Shown piece by piece: positions 63,908 to 64,000 of a stretch of 64,000 nucleotides of DNA. The stretch spans positions 3,100,001-3,164,000 of the forward strand of contig NZ_CP196822.1 of the NCBI RefSeq assembly GCF_051912485.1, written 5' to 3'. Origin of the DNA: Nitrobacter sp051912485 (lineage in GTDB: Bacteria; Pseudomonadota; Alphaproteobacteria; Rhizobiales; Xanthobacteraceae). The notes below the pieces were generated by a model that saw only the letters and a list, made by a program, of their open reading frames with translations, was not told the DNA's origin and ran no database searches. A program made the translations under genes and the position numbers. Positions within the stretch are counted from its first letter, which is position 1. Every line of letters starts with the position of its first letter.

Positions 63908-64000
63908 TTATCCGGCGAGCGAGCCCGAGGGCACCGACGGACCTCCGACGGCTGCCGGGCCCATCTCGATCCCGATCATGGTTCGGTTTTGCATTTGAAT
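63908..64000 (-). CDS. Possible C-terminal end of a gene entering from the right edge
   Basis: On the minus strand the frame is open from the window edge to a TAA at 63908-63910 and would encode a C-terminus ending GIEMGPAAVGGPSVPSGSLAG. Codon bias (GC-rich third positions) and the hairpin directly after the stop support a real gene end. Thirty residues are too few to identify the product. Confidence 0.4.
   Translation of the reverse strand: MQMQNRTMIGIEMGPAAVGGPSVPSGSLAG

Overview
This window looks like a chromosomal segment of an alphaproteobacterium of the order Hyphomicrobiales, most probably family Nitrobacteraceae (Bradyrhizobium, Rhodopseudomonas, Nitrobacter and Afipia relatives). 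The evidence is high G+C, the order hemC-hemD-mitofilin, zapE-mdh-sucCDAB-lpdA, atpHAGDC without the F0 genes, obgE-proB-proA-nadD-rsfS-rlmH-envC-ctpA-yibQ-rppH, and many copies of an imperfect palindrome (core CCGAAAA...TTTTCGG flanked by GCATGAT/ATCATGC) that I associate with this group. The genus cannot be fixed from the sequence alone. I see no rRNA, tRNA, CRISPR array, transposase or prophage.

Layout. 1-2.3 kb: heme operon on the minus strand (hemC, hemD, N-terminus of a mitofilin-like protein). 2.4-5.5 kb: tsaD, gpsA, an EVE protein and a secreted DUF2059 protein. 5.7-10.4 kb: acetyl-CoA synthetase, an S24/LexA-like regulator, DUF952, pyrD and a small membrane protein. 10.5-13.3 kb: an ATP-dependent DNA ligase and its MBL exonuclease; a copy of the palindromic repeat lies in frame inside the ligase. 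13.5-20.6 kb: YccA, an ABC permease/ATPase pair with divergent tesA, thpR and zapE. 20.7-30.5 kb: TCA-cycle genes, interrupted by an AT-rich gene of unknown function and a pair of palindromes. 30.5-34.6 kb: DUF4337, xerC and priA. 34.7-39.6 kb: an accessory-looking, translationally coupled operon. It encodes a six-helix membrane protein carrying a 2Fe-2S ferredoxin and an anti-sigma-factor-like C-terminus, then an HlyD adaptor and a C39-peptidase ABC exporter. 39.9-46.6 kb: rlpA and the F1 ATP synthase genes with an Ohr peroxidase inserted; palindromes occupy several of the junctions. 46.9-62.2 kb: a PepSY-like protein, then a long minus-strand housekeeping block (rppH to obgE), an alkaline-phosphatase-superfamily membrane enzyme, a GNAT, rpmA and rplU. 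62.6-63.7 kb: an apparently circularly permuted ROK kinase.

The strongest unusual signals are the 47-bp palindrome domesticated inside the DNA ligase ORF, the redox-membrane/ferredoxin/anti-sigma fusion coupled to a peptide exporter, the permuted ROK protein, and the accumulation of different palindromic repeats inside the atp operon. Most of the window is ordinary core genome.
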